A stretch of 64,000 nucleotides of DNA from Niastella vici (GTDB lineage Bacteria; Bacteroidota; Bacteroidia; Chitinophagales; Chitinophagaceae). The position numbers and the translations under genes are program-made. Where the stretch lies: positions 1 through 64,000 of the forward strand of contig NZ_LVYD01000065.1 in the NCBI RefSeq assembly GCF_002077945.1, written 5' to 3'. Below are positions 46,272 to 56,738 of the stretch, piece after piece; the stretch's first letter is position 1, and each line of letters begins with the position of its first letter. The notes under the pieces were generated by a model, which searched no databases, had not been told where the DNA came from, and saw only the letters and a program-made list of their open reading frames with translations.

Positions 46272-47430
46272 TGTATAGACTATAACCACCTTATAGGGGC
46301 TGTAACCAGTATTATTGACAACCAGAATTTACTTCCATGCAGTATTGGTGTCTTTGGCGATTGCGGTGGCGGTAAATCCAGCCTCATGCGTATGGTTGAA
46401 GAAAAATATAAGGGTCAGCCAGGTGTGTTGGTGATTCGATTTAATAGGTGGCTGTTTGAAGAATATTACGATGCAAAGACAGTTCTGATGGGAAGGATTG
46501 TGGATGAAATCATTGCCAAGCGAACCCTGTCGGCCAAAGCTTTAAAAGCAGCAGCCCGCTTATTGAAAAAAATAGATATTCTGAAATTAACCGGTTCCGC
46601 CATCAAGTACGGTATCGGTTTTGCAGCGCTCGGGCCTGCTGGTTTAGCTGTCTCAGGTGCAGAACTATTAGGAAAGCTTAAAGATGTAAATTATGAGGAT
46701 ATGTGACCCAACGTAGTGAGAACCCTGATGACAATATAAGAAGCAATATCCAGGACTTCCATGAAAACTTTGACGAGTTGATCCGCGAAACCAGCATTGA
46801 AAAAATCATCGTTTTTATAGATGATCTTGACCGGTGTTCTCCAGATACGGTCATTGGCACCCTGGAGGCCATTAAATTATTCCTTTTTACCAAAGGAACA
46901 GCTTTTGTGATTGGCGCTGATGAACGTCTGATCAAATATGCTGTACGCAGAAGATTCCCTGAAATACCCGCTGATTCCACAGAGGTAGGCAGGGATTACC
47001 TTGAAAAGCTAATCCAGTATCGCATACGGATACCCCCGTTAAATACAAACGAGTTAATCAATTATGTGAACCTTCTTTTCTCTCAACTGCATATAGACGC
47101 CGGTGAATTTGAAATTGCAAGGGAGAATATTTTAAAGGAAAAACAAAAAAATGGATTTGATTTCATCTTTGATATAAACAATGCAGATAAGTTTTTTCAT
47201 CTACGTACAGACGAATTAAAAGAATCATTTCAACTATGTTCCCAGGTCGTTCCCATTCTAAGTGTTGGTCTGAACGGCAATCCCCGACAGTGCAAACGCT
47301 TTTTTGCAGGACATTTCACAAGGAACCCAGTATCGGCCAATGGCAAAAAATCTTGTGCAGAATGGGATGGAGTAAGCAGAACCAACTGTTAGCCAAAATC
47401 AGCAAAAGAAAAGATAAGGATTTCGAATAA
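46272..47430 (+). pseudogene. qatA: QatA-like KAP-family P-loop ATPase, broken
   Basis: The frame entering from the recombinase gives GVFGDCGGGKSSLMRM (Walker A), LVIRFNRWLFEEYYDAKTVL and ends at a TGA at 46704. One base lost near 46702 moves the gene to the next frame, which carries Walker B (KIIVFIDDLDRC) and VGLNGNPRQCKRFF. A second shift near 47290-47400 puts the end (LLAKISKRKDKDFE) in a third frame whose TAA at 47428-47430 overlaps the ATG of the next gene, the original coupling. The N-terminus before CIDYNHL is replaced by recombinase. QatA is the ATPase of the Qat anti-phage system. The assignment rests on remembered family motifs and the QatB neighbour. Confidence 0.65.
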
Positions 47431-47900
47431 TGGGAACATCTTCTTCAAACCGCGGCCCTTCGGGCAAAACTGGTTTGTTGCCTACCTGGTATGGCAACGG
47501 CACGGTTAATTCGCAGCAGCAAACAGGCAATCCAGATTCCTCTGGTAATGAAACAGCAGATGGCAACCAAAATGGCAACGGGCAAGGTGAATCGCCCAAC
47601 CAGCAGGTGAACACACCGCCAATTTCCAATACAACGCAGGACTGGAAAGAAGCAAAAGGCGCATTAACCCGGTATTCAAACAACACCCGGGGCTCCAACA
47701 TCTGCAAGGCGGCTAAATCCTATGTTCGCACATTTGGGGGATCAAGGGGGGCAACCAGATCAGCTTCCAGAGGTGTATCCTCTGGCCGGGGGTTAGTGAA
47801 CTTTTTAGGGTCAGTCTCGACATCCGGCGGCGGCTTTAGCCAAACCCTCACAGATCTTAATAAACTTTCTGCATTTTTCAGGCACAACAACCGAAATTGA
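47430..47900 (+). CDS. qatB: QatB-like protein, probably truncated
   Basis: A 156-residue protein starting MGTSSSNRGPSGKTGLLPTW, the characteristic start of QatB proteins. It continues through a Gly/Asn/Gln-rich linker and a conserved helical part (WKEAKGALTRYSNN, KAAKSYVRTFGGSRGATRSA, SSGRGLVNFLG). QatB partners are usually longer, so the C-terminus seems lost after LNKLSAFFRHNNRN. QatC (QueC-like) and QatD (TatD-like) should follow but are absent. The locus is therefore a remnant and unlikely to defend the cell. Confidence 0.6.
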   Translation: MGTSSSNRGPSGKTGLLPTWYGNGTVNSQQQTGNPDSSGNETADGNQNGNGQGESPNQQVNTPPISNTTQDWKEAKGALTRYSNNTRGSNICKAAKSYVRTFGGSRGATRSASRGVSSGRGLVNFLGSVSTSGGGFSQTLTDLNKLSAFFRHNNRN

Positions 47901-48497
47901 TTGAATTGTTGAACAACTTCCTTTTACATATAACAAAAATCTCAATATTTTATTTACAGAACCATTGATCGTTGTTTAATAGTCAAGCGCTGCCAGTGTA
48001 TATAGCTTTTCTGCAATCCATGCCGGCATGATGTTACAAATTTATAACTAATTTATAACAAATTGAGATTATAATTCAATCACTTATACCCATACTTTCC
48101 CAACTGATCTGAATCTTTAAAACCAGAGAAGTTGCCCCTTTAAGGAGCAAACAAAACAGGTTGAATTGTGGTGATGGCTTCCTCTACAACAATCAAGACT
48201 TCCTATAGAAAGCCTTTAACCGGGTCCGACCATTTCTCCTGAAGGCAGGTTTGCAATACACCTTTTTTATACAAATCCTCCTGTGCTGGCAAGCCGACCT
48301 GAGAAGTTTTACAGGTCTCATTATTGTTTACGAAGGAATCACCAAACAGTAGTTTGAAGTCCCGGAAGGTAGGCTCCAGCGAAGTGTATTTCTTCGCCAA
48401 CTGCGCCTGTATAGATAGAATGGGAGCTGTATAAGGCAGATAGCCCTGCAGCGCTATAGCGATCCAAAATATTTTAGCATTTATCATAATCCACTTT
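47901..48497. other. Gene-poor stretch between Qat remnant and fluoride region
   Basis: No plus-strand gene is seen. A minus-strand frame at 48203-48487 (94 codons, N-terminal hydrophobic FWIAIALQGYLPYTAP) could be a small exported protein or chance; I give it little weight. TATATTTG at 48498-48505 just beyond fits a Bacteroidota -7 box for the riboswitch that follows. Confidence 0.4.
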
Positions 48498-48505
48498 TAT
48501 ATTTG
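48498..48505 (+). promoter_or_regulatory. -7 box of the first fluoride operon
   Basis: TATATTTG matches TAnnTTTG exactly and ends 6 bp before the first base of the riboswitch, which is where transcription should begin. The other two riboswitches have similar but weaker boxes at 51207-51214 (TAATTTCA) and 59791-59798 (TAAATTAG). Confidence 0.65.
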
Positions 48506-48511
48506 CACCAC

Positions 48512-48577
48512 AAAGGAAATGGTGTCTTCCTATTTGAACCGTCCCGATGATTAACTAAGGACTGATGGCGCCTACAA
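48512..48577 (+). ncRNA. Fluoride riboswitch (crcB motif) 1
   Basis: All parts of the crcB motif occur in order. A first hairpin GGAA/TTCC (48515-48518 and 48527-48530) encloses ATGGTGTC, and GAACCGTCC follows. A second hairpin GTCC/GGAC (48541-48544 and 48559-48562) precedes CTGATGGCGCCTAC. A long-range pairing GGTGTC with GGCGCC (48521-48526 and 48567-48572, two G-U pairs) completes the fold. It lies 50 bp before a CLC channel gene. Fluoride-bound RNA turns such genes on. Confidence 0.9.
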
Positions 48578-48626
48578 ATAGACTGTATAATTAAAATGTT
48601 ATATAGAATTAAAATATTTGTAGGAT

Positions 48627-49988
48627 ATGAAGAGATTCCGCGACTCTTTCGAACAGATTTCTATCGCCACTCATCTGCTCAAATGGACACTGTATGTAAT
48701 TCCTATCTCAGTGACAGTTGGCTCCCTTGTTGCATTGTTTCTTTGGTTGTTGGAAAAAGTTACCTACCTGCACTGGCAGCATCAATGGCTATTGTTTTTA
48801 CTTCCACTTGGCGGTGTGTTAATTTACTTTCTATATAAGTACCTGGGTAAAAATTCAGACGCCGGTAATAACCTTATTATGGATGAAATACACCAGCCCG
48901 GGGGTGGCGTACCTGCCAGAATGGCCCCGCTTGTTTTGGCCGCTACTGTTATTACCCATTTATTCGGCGGCTCGGCCGGTCGTGAAGGCACCGCTGTACA
49001 GATCGGTGGCAGTATCGCCAATTTCTTTGCCCGGACACTGCATTTTTCAAAAGAGGATGTAAAAATGCTCCTGATGACTGGTATCGCCGCAGGTTTTGGC
49101 GCTGTCTTTGGTACCCCTATCACCGGCGCCATCTTTGCCCTTGAAGTACTTGCCGTTGGCCGTATTAAGCACGATGCCCTTATGCCCTGTTTTATCGCCA
49201 GTCTGCTTGCAGACATTACCAGCTCCGCCTGGGGCATCCACCACACCCATTACCATATACTTTTCAGCGAAGTAGAAAAAACATATTTTTCTTTTATTCA
49301 TTTTGATTTTGTTCTGCTTATCAAAGTGATCGTTGCAGGCACCTTGTTTGGTCTCGTAGGATTTACCTTTGCCGAAGTATCACATACTATCAAAAACTAT
49401 AGCAACCGGTGGATAAAAACGAAATGGCTTATTCCCGTTATAGGCGGTGTCATTATCATCGGCTTCACTTACCTTTTAGGTACACAAGATTATCTTGGCC
49501 TTGGCGTTACCAATCCCCGATCCGGCGGCGTTAGTATCGTTTCCTGTTTCAATGAAGGTGGCGCTACTCGCTTTAGCTGGTTGTGGAAGCTTTTGTTTAC
49601 CGCCATTACCCTGGGTATGGGCTTCAAAGGTGGAGAGGTAACGCCCCTGTTTTTTATCGGTGCAGCCCTCGGTAATGCCATTGCCGTAGTAAGCGGCGCG
49701 CCAGTAGACCTCATGGCCGGCCTTGGTTTCATTGCCGTTTTCGCCGGCGCCACCAATACGCCTATTGCCTGCACCATTATGGGAGCAGAGCTCTTTGGCA
49801 CACATAATCTGCTGTATTATGCTGTGGCATGTTTTACCGCCTATTACTTCAGCGGTCACTCCGGCATTTACCATGCGCAGCGTGTGGCCGTTTCAAAAGT
49901 CAATACGTTAAATCATCATACAGATAAAACACTACATGAAGTAAGAGAAAAACGCATTAAAAACAGAAAGACATGGTTGAAAAGATAA
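48627..49988 (+). CDS. CLC-family channel/antiporter, likely fluoride exporter
   Basis: A 453-residue CLC protein with about ten or more hydrophobic helices. Family motifs are [26 protein letters not shown] with gating E120, and [20 protein letters not shown]. Fluoride-type CLCs (eriC-F) are the usual product of crcB-motif riboswitch operons, and riboswitch 1 precedes this gene. It exports fluoride, probably in exchange for protons. The DUF190 gene overlaps its end by 16 bp. Confidence 0.88.
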   Translation: MKRFRDSFEQISIATHLLKWTLYVIPISVTVGSLVALFLWLLEKVTYLHWQHQWLLFLLPLGGVLIYFLYKYLGKNSDAGNNLIMDEIHQPGGGVPARMAPLVLAATVITHLFGGSAGREGTAVQIGGSIANFFARTLHFSKEDVKMLLMTGIAAGFGAVFGTPITGAIFALEVLAVGRIKHDALMPCFIASLLADITSSAWGIHHTHYHILFSEVEKTYFSFIHFDFVLLIKVIVAGTLFGLVGFTFAEVSHTIKNYSNRWIKTKWLIPVIGGVIIIGFTYLLGTQDYLGLGVTNPRSGGVSIVSCFNEGGATRFSWLWKLLFTAITLGMGFKGGEVTPLFFIGAALGNAIAVVSGAPVDLMAGLGFIAVFAGATNTPIACTIMGAELFGTHNLLYYAVACFTAYYFSGHSGIYHAQRVAVSKVNTLNHHTDKTLHEVREKRIKNRKTWLKR

Positions 49989-50338
49989 AGACCCACTCGT
50001 TGGGTAAACTGGAAATTTTTATCGAGCCCGCCCACAAAGTAAGACATGGCAAAAGAACGCTATTCAGAAAATTATTTCCCAAATCAGCCTATCTGCATAT
50101 CATTGCAGAAGCCAAAAAAGACGGTATTTTAAATGCATCGGCTCATAACACGCATGCCAGTTATAGCAGCGAAGGCATCCAGGCCTTTGCCGTAGATGGC
50201 GACAATTCCAAACTGGCCATGTGTGTCGAATTGATTGATAAAAAGGAAAAACTCGAACATTTTTTCCTGAAACACAAAGACTTGCTTCGTTCCAAAATCG
50301 TCATTTATAAGGAGGTGGAATTTTGGGACCTTGACTAA
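49973..50338 (+). CDS. DUF190-family protein
   Basis: A 121-residue soluble alpha/beta protein: [61 protein letters not shown], then a final [17 protein letters not shown]190 proteins are PII-like and are commonly encoded beside crcB, where they may regulate fluoride export. It lies between the CLC and CrcB genes, overlapping the former. Confidence 0.8.
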   Translation: MVEKIKTHSLGKLEIFIEPAHKVRHGKRTLFRKLFPKSAYLHIIAEAKKDGILNASAHNTHASYSSEGIQAFAVDGDNSKLAMCVELIDKKEKLEHFFLKHKDLLRSKIVIYKEVEFWDLD

Positions 50339-50346
50339 ATTACTGT

Positions 50347-50715
50347 ATGAAGCCATTACTCATTATAGGGCTTGGCGGGGGCATTGGCAGTGTTTGCCGC
50401 TATCTTGTTCAGGTATATGTAACCAAATACATGTCAGTTACATTCCCGATGGGCACTTTCATTGTCAATATCATCGGCTGTTTTGTCATCGGGCTGCTTT
50501 ATGGGCTTTCCAACAGGCATGCCTGGTTTACGTTGGAATGGCGCTTATTCCTTATCACCGGCCTCTGCGGCGGCTTTACTACTTTCTCCAGCTTTTCCTA
50601 CGAAAGTATCAGCTTGTTAAGGGAGGGTAATTACACCTATTTTATGTTGTATGTAATATTGAGCGTAACTTTAGGGTTGCTGGCAACAGTGGGTGGGGCA
50701 GTGCTTGTTAAGTAA
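50347..50715 (+). CDS. crcB: CrcB/Fluc fluoride channel
   Basis: A 122-residue protein with four membrane helices. Fluc motifs are GLGGGIGSVCRYLVQ, TFPMGTFIVNIIGCFVIG (with the conserved Asn) and GLCGGFTTFSSFSYE. It functions as an antiparallel dimeric fluoride channel in the inner membrane. A single gene suggests a homodimer. It is the third gene of riboswitch unit 1. Confidence 0.95.
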   Translation: MKPLLIIGLGGGIGSVCRYLVQVYVTKYMSVTFPMGTFIVNIIGCFVIGLLYGLSNRHAWFTLEWRLFLITGLCGGFTTFSSFSYESISLLREGNYTYFMLYVILSVTLGLLATVGGAVLVK

Positions 50716-50719
50716 CTAA

Positions 50720-51169
50720 ATGGCAGTTATGAAATATAAAAGGATCTTAATTGCTGTTGATGATAGTGCTCATTCAATGAAGGCTGCCCGTGCAGGGTTT
50801 GCATTAGGCCATTGTCTGAAAGCGGTGATAGGCGTTTTATATGTAGTCAATAAATCAAAAGAGGTAGTTAACCCTGACCTGGGCATAACCCTGGAAAGCA
50901 GCAAATCGCTCCTGCTCAGGGAAGCAGAAAATACAATCGACCAATACATAAAAATGTTCGACGGCATTGAAAAGGTTTTCCGGTTCACACCCGAAGGATT
51001 GCCTGAACATGTAATACTGGACATTGCCAAAGAATGGCGGGCTGATTTAATTGTCATGGGCACACACGCAAAGTCGGGTCTGAGCCGGATTCTCACCGGC
51101 TCGGTAGCGGAATACGTTATCAGGCATGCGGAAATCCCGGTAATGGTCACACCGCAAGGAATGCTGTAG
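50720..51169 (+). CDS. Universal stress protein
   Basis: A 149-residue single-domain UspA protein. The start is at 50720, with a second Met three codons on. It carries KRILIAVDDSAHSMKAA at the start and the ATP-binding end GTHAKSGLSRILTGSVAEYV. Universal stress proteins are regular members of fluoride riboswitch regulons. It ends unit 1, just before riboswitch 2. Confidence 0.88.
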   Translation: MAVMKYKRILIAVDDSAHSMKAARAGFALGHCLKAVIGVLYVVNKSKEVVNPDLGITLESSKSLLLREAENTIDQYIKMFDGIEKVFRFTPEGLPEHVILDIAKEWRADLIVMGTHAKSGLSRILTGSVAEYVIRHAEIPVMVTPQGML

Positions 51170-51216
51170 CTGAATAAAGAAATTTCATTTATATAAGACA
51201 ATGCTGTAATTTCAAG

Positions 51217-51275
51217 TAGGGTGATGGCGTTCCACCTAATTAACCGCCTTTCGGAAGGACGATGACGCCTACAGG
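51217..51275 (+). ncRNA. Fluoride riboswitch (crcB motif) 2
   Basis: The motif is very clear. Hairpin 1 is GGTG/CACC (51220-51223 and 51233-51236) around ATGGCGTTC, followed by TTAACCGCC. Hairpin 2 is CCTT-TCGG-AAGG (51247-51258), followed by CGATGACGCCTAC. The long-range helix is GGCGT with ACGCC (51226-51230 and 51265-51269). A following hairpin ATTAATC/GATTAAT (51280-51286 and 51294-51300) ends 9 bp before the ATG at 51310, so it may hide or expose the start. Confidence 0.93.
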
Positions 51276-51309
51276 TTGAATTAATCATTTTTGGATTAAT
51301 ACTGTAGGT

Positions 51310-52674
51310 ATGCAATTATCTGAAAAATATTCTGCCCAATTTGGCCTAATCAAAAGAACGCTTTGGTGGTCGCTTCTGACTATTCCATCTTCCATTGTTA
51401 CCGGCAGTTTTGTAGCCCTGTTATTGTCGTCAGTAGATCGTGTCACTTCCACCCGCCTGTATTATCCCTGGCTTTTATTTTTTCTACCGCTGGCTGGTTT
51501 TATAACCTGGTTTTTGCTGAAACGCCTTCATGAAAAGAGCGATAATATTATATTGACCGGCATTCATTATGCGGATGCAGGCGTTACCCGGAAATCGGCA
51601 GGACCTGTTTTTATTACCACGCTTCTCACCCACCTCTGCGGAGGCTCCGCCGGCCGGGAAGATGCGGCCCTTCAAATAGGGGGAAGCATTGGTAGTTTAT
51701 TTGCATGGCTGTTCCGCCTGGAAACGACTTTGGTACGGGTAGTCACAAGCTCAGGTATAGCCGCAGCTTTCGGAGCCGCCTTTGGCATACCAGTATCTGG
51801 TGCACTTTTTCCGCTGGAAGCGGTAAAATCCGGTAATTTCCCATACAATGCCCTTATTCCATGCCTTACTGCCAGTATTATTGGAATGCTTACTTGTAAT
51901 TTTTGGGGAATACACCCTACGCAGTTCCAGGTCATTTTTTTTTCTAAGCTACATCCATTGTTCGCTGGTACATTTCATATAGCGCCCCTTTTATTGTTAA
52001 AAGTGGCCGGCCTCGGTGTTGCTTCCGGCCTGGTGAGTTGCCTGTTTTTCGGCCTGGCAGGGTGGATCAGATACTATACAGATAAAATCATTTCACTAAA
52101 ATGGCTAATACCCATTATAGGGGGGATCTTGATTATTATGCTCTATTACCTGCTGGCCACCCCTGACTATTTAGGGCTTGGAGTTACTTCCGCGGGGCAG
52201 CAGGCTGTTTCCATTGCATCTGCATTTAAGGCCGGAGGCGCCCATACCTGGAGCTGGTGGTGGAAATTGCTTTTTGCAGTAATAACGCTTGGGTTTGGTT
52301 TCAGGGGAGGCGAAATAATACCCCTACTCTTCATTGGTGCTACTTTGGGAAATGTTCTGGCCACCCTGCTGCAGGTGCCTGCTGAATTATTCGCAGCCGT
52401 CGGGTTTATAGCCGTATTTGCCGGAGCGGCCAATACACCGTTTACCGCAACTTTTATTGGAATAGAATTATTCGGCGGCCAATACGTGGTCTATTATGCA
52501 TTTGCCTGCTTTATTGCCTATTTTTTTAGCCCGGTCATCCAAAGCAAACCAGGACACCGGTTTATAGCTATCCCTAAGATTTTTGATACCGGCTTCGTAA
52601 AAGATACGCTGCTGGATTTGAAAATAGAAACTGAAAGATTTTACAACAGCAAAAAAGACGCTTCATCCAGCTAG
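51310..52674 (+). CDS. Second CLC-family channel, likely fluoride exporter
   Basis: A 454-residue CLC protein related to the one at 48627 but diverged. Motifs are GGSAGREDAALQIGG with gating E117 and FGFRGGEIIPLLFIGATLGN. The GREGx motif is GRED here, a change next to the gating Glu that could alter ion selectivity. It is the first gene of riboswitch unit 2, so it is likewise fluoride-induced. Confidence 0.86.
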   Translation: MQLSEKYSAQFGLIKRTLWWSLLTIPSSIVTGSFVALLLSSVDRVTSTRLYYPWLLFFLPLAGFITWFLLKRLHEKSDNIILTGIHYADAGVTRKSAGPVFITTLLTHLCGGSAGREDAALQIGGSIGSLFAWLFRLETTLVRVVTSSGIAAAFGAAFGIPVSGALFPLEAVKSGNFPYNALIPCLTASIIGMLTCNFWGIHPTQFQVIFFSKLHPLFAGTFHIAPLLLLKVAGLGVASGLVSCLFFGLAGWIRYYTDKIISLKWLIPIIGGILIIMLYYLLATPDYLGLGVTSAGQQAVSIASAFKAGGAHTWSWWWKLLFAVITLGFGFRGGEIIPLLFIGATLGNVLATLLQVPAELFAAVGFIAVFAGAANTPFTATFIGIELFGGQYVVYYAFACFIAYFFSPVIQSKPGHRFIAIPKIFDTGFVKDTLLDLKIETERFYNSKKDASSS

Positions 52675-52698
52675 AGGGTATTGTTTTAAAACAGAACG

Positions 52699-53928
52699 AT
52701 GCAGAATATTTTTGAAAATATATGGTTTGTTGCAGCAATATGGATGGGACTGGCGCTTATTGCCAGCATCGTTTCTATCCGGTTAAGGGTGTCTGTGGCT
52801 TTAATTGAAATTTTAATAGGGATTATTGCCGGTAATTTTTTGGGCATTCATCAAACAACAGATTGGATTAATTTTTTGGCGATGCTGGGCAGCGGCGTAA
52901 TCACTTTTTTAGCCGGTGCAGAAATAGATCCTGTATCGTTAAAAGCCAACCTGCGTCCAAGCCTCGTTATAGGGATAATATCCTTTCTTCTGCCATTCAT
53001 ACTGGTATGGGCATTTGCGCAATTAGTATTAGGATGGAGCTTGCAGCAGGCACAAATTGCTGGTATTGCCTTATCCACCACCTCGGTTGCGGTGGTATAT
53101 GCCGTGATGATTGAAACAGGCCATAGCACTACTGCAATGGGTAAAATGATACTGGCCGCCTGCTTTATTACTGATTTTGGAACTGTACTTGCTTTAGGTG
53201 TATTATTTGCCAGTTTTAATTGGTGGATGCTATTGTTCGTTGGCGTAATGTGCATTACGCTTTGGTATATGCCTAAATGGACGAACTTTATTATTGTTCG
53301 AATGGGCGCCTCACACCAGATCAGTGAACCCGAAGTAAAATTTATCCTGCTCATTTTATTTTTCTTAGGTGGGTTATCAACTACCGCAAAAAGCGAGGCA
53401 GTTCTACCTGCCTACCTGGTAGGTTTGGTGGTAGCCGGCGTTTTTATGCGTGATAAAACTCTTGTTCACAGGATGCGAAGCATAGCTTTCGCCATATTCA
53501 CCCCTTTTTATTTTATAAAGGCAGGCTTGTATGTTTCTCTTCCTGCTGTGTGGTCGGCTATCGGCGTTATCGCATTTCTTTTCCTTCTCAAATTAGCCTC
53601 TAAGTATGTAGGAGTATTTCCATTTGCCAGGGTGTTCAGTATGCGCAGCAAAGAAAGTCACTATACTTCCTTGTTGATGGGCACAGGACTTACATTTGGC
53701 ACCATCTCCGCATTGTTCGGATTGAATAATCACATCATCAATCAAAAGCAATACACAATACTGGTAACGGTTGTTATATTAAGTGCTGTATTACCAACAA
53801 TTTTTGCTCAAAAGTATTTTAAGCCAAAACCATCCACTATGGAAGCATGGGGGCGGCTGAGAAAGAAAAACGGAATGAAAAAAACAGCAACAACCGGCAA
53901 GAAAAAAGCACCTGTGAGCAATGCCTGA
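52699..53928 (+). CDS. Cation/proton antiporter (CPA2-type)
   Basis: A 409-residue protein with about 12 hydrophobic helices: LIEILIGIIAGNFLGIHQ, MLGSGVITFLAGAEIDP and ITDFGTVLALGVLF carry the typical acidic and Gly-rich antiporter helices. The C-terminal tail is Lys-rich and basic. It probably moves Na or K against protons, helping the pH and ion balance under fluoride stress. Sodium/proton antiporters are known members of fluoride riboswitch regulons. Confidence 0.85.
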   Translation: MQNIFENIWFVAAIWMGLALIASIVSIRLRVSVALIEILIGIIAGNFLGIHQTTDWINFLAMLGSGVITFLAGAEIDPVSLKANLRPSLVIGIISFLLPFILVWAFAQLVLGWSLQQAQIAGIALSTTSVAVVYAVMIETGHSTTAMGKMILAACFITDFGTVLALGVLFASFNWWMLLFVGVMCITLWYMPKWTNFIIVRMGASHQISEPEVKFILLILFFLGGLSTTAKSEAVLPAYLVGLVVAGVFMRDKTLVHRMRSIAFAIFTPFYFIKAGLYVSLPAVWSAIGVIAFLFLLKLASKYVGVFPFARVFSMRSKESHYTSLLMGTGLTFGTISALFGLNNHIINQKQYTILVTVVILSAVLPTIFAQKYFKPKPSTMEAWGRLRKKNGMKKTATTGKKKAPVSNA

Positions 53929-53960
53929 TAACGAAACCTGTATCATTAATTATTACTTGT

Positions 53961-54149
53961 ATGCTAAAAAAAAATTTAATTCTTTCCGAAGCCGAAAGAA
54001 AAGAAATGGAAAACTGGATACAGCTAACATTCGGGGCAGATCAAAACCTACCTATTGATGTACTGCTGTTGATCCTGTATAAAATACACCTGCTGGAAGA
54101 AAAAATCGGCCGGATTGAGGTACAAACAAAAACGCACTGGGTAGATTGA
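53961..54149 (+). CDS. Small conserved-looking protein in the fluoride operon
   Basis: A 62-residue protein from the Met at 53961 (MLKKNLILSEAERKEMENWI); a longer frame overlapping the antiporter is unlikely. It is mostly helical with a hydrophobic heptad-like stretch (PIDVLLLILYKIHLLEEKIG), so it may form a small coiled coil. It lies between the antiporter and MFS genes in the same direction. Its function is unknown. Confidence 0.55.
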   Translation: MLKKNLILSEAERKEMENWIQLTFGADQNLPIDVLLLILYKIHLLEEKIGRIEVQTKTHWVD

Positions 54150-54183
54150 TAAAGCAGTAAATGCGCGTACAAATTCAATAGGT

Positions 54184-55416
54184 ATGCAGATCGGAATTTT
54201 AAATAGTAAACAGGATATGTTAAACACTAACAGGATTAAAACAGCTACAAAATTTGTAGTGCTGCTAGGCTTGGTAAGCCTTTTTGCCGACATGACCTAT
54301 GAAGCAGCCCGCAGTATCAACGGACCTTATCTTAATGTATTAGGCACCTCTGCTACCACAGTGGGTTGGGTAGCGGGCTTGGGTGAGTTATTAGGATACA
54401 GCCTGCGAATGTTATCGGGTTATATCAGCGATAAAACCCACAAATACTGGCTGATTACCATTATTGGATATACGGTAAACCTGATTTCAGTGCCGTTACT
54501 TGCCTGGGCAGGATATTGGCAGCTTGCTGTGGTATTAATGATCATGGAACGCATTGGTAAAGCTATTCGCACGCCGGCGCGTGATGCTATGTTGTCATAT
54601 GGCACCAAAGAAATGGGGCGTGGATGGGGCTTTGGCCTGCACGAAGCCCTGGACCAAACCGGAGCTACCATTGGACCCTTGCTGGTGGGCGCAGTTTTGT
54701 TTTATAAAAACAGCGCTTACACTTCTGCTTTTCTGGTATTATTTATTCCTGCCATCATTGCCTTAGGCGTCTTAATGCTGGCCAGGTCATTATATCCTCA
54801 CCCGGAGCACCTGGAAATAAAAAATACAACCATTGATACAAAGGGATACTCAAAGCGATTTTGGCTATACCTGCTGGCGGTCATATTTATCGCTGCCGGC
54901 TACGCCGATTTCCCGTTGATAGCTTATCATTTTAAAAAGACGGCGTTGATAAAGGATGCTTTGATTCCTGTTTTTTATTCAATAGCCATGATCAGTGATG
55001 GACTAGCGGCCCTGTTAATGGGTAAGCTATTTGATCGTATAGGAGTTAAGGTTTTAATGGCTGCTACATTGATATCGCTTTGTTTTGCCCCAATGGTATT
55101 TTGGGGTACCATGCCCTGGGCACTGGCGGGTATGATTGTTTGGGGCATTGGCATGGGCGCCCAGGAATCAGTAGTAAAGGCTGTGGTAGCCGATCTTATC
55201 CCCCAGGAGAAAAGAGGAACAGCCTATGGTGTTTTTAATACCGGCTTTGGCATCTTTTGGTTTATTGGCAGCGTGCTGATGGGATATTTATACGACATAT
55301 CGCTACCAGCCCTTATTTGGTTCTCGGTCATAACACAACTGATCGCATTTATCATATTGGGGATATTCATAAGCAGCAAGTTTAAAAAGGATAAAACAAC
55401 GGCATTTTGTGATTAA
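54184..55416 (+). CDS. MFS transporter
   Basis: A 410-residue protein with 12 expected helices. The start could be 54184 or the Met at 54217 (MLNTNRIK), which leaves a shorter leader. MFS features include the SGYISDKTHKYW loop between helices 2 and 3, ERIGKAIRTPARDAMLSYG and GMGAQESVVKAVVADLIPQEKRG. It resembles uncharacterised drug or metabolite exporters. In this operon it may export a stress product. The substrate is unknown. Confidence 0.8.
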   Translation: MQIGILNSKQDMLNTNRIKTATKFVVLLGLVSLFADMTYEAARSINGPYLNVLGTSATTVGWVAGLGELLGYSLRMLSGYISDKTHKYWLITIIGYTVNLISVPLLAWAGYWQLAVVLMIMERIGKAIRTPARDAMLSYGTKEMGRGWGFGLHEALDQTGATIGPLLVGAVLFYKNSAYTSAFLVLFIPAIIALGVLMLARSLYPHPEHLEIKNTTIDTKGYSKRFWLYLLAVIFIAAGYADFPLIAYHFKKTALIKDALIPVFYSIAMISDGLAALLMGKLFDRIGVKVLMAATLISLCFAPMVFWGTMPWALAGMIVWGIGMGAQESVVKAVVADLIPQEKRGTAYGVFNTGFGIFWFIGSVLMGYLYDISLPALIWFSVITQLIAFIILGIFISSKFKKDKTTAFCD

Positions 55417-55432
55417 TCAAAACACTTGATAA

Positions 55433-56728
<1,296 letters not shown>

Positions 56729-56738
56729 TGCCTTTAAT

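Noticed and set aside
48203-48487. Minus-strand 94-codon frame with a hydrophobic start
   Set aside because: It is possible as a small exported protein, but no family, operon or ribosome site supports it, so it is only mentioned within the intergenic entry.
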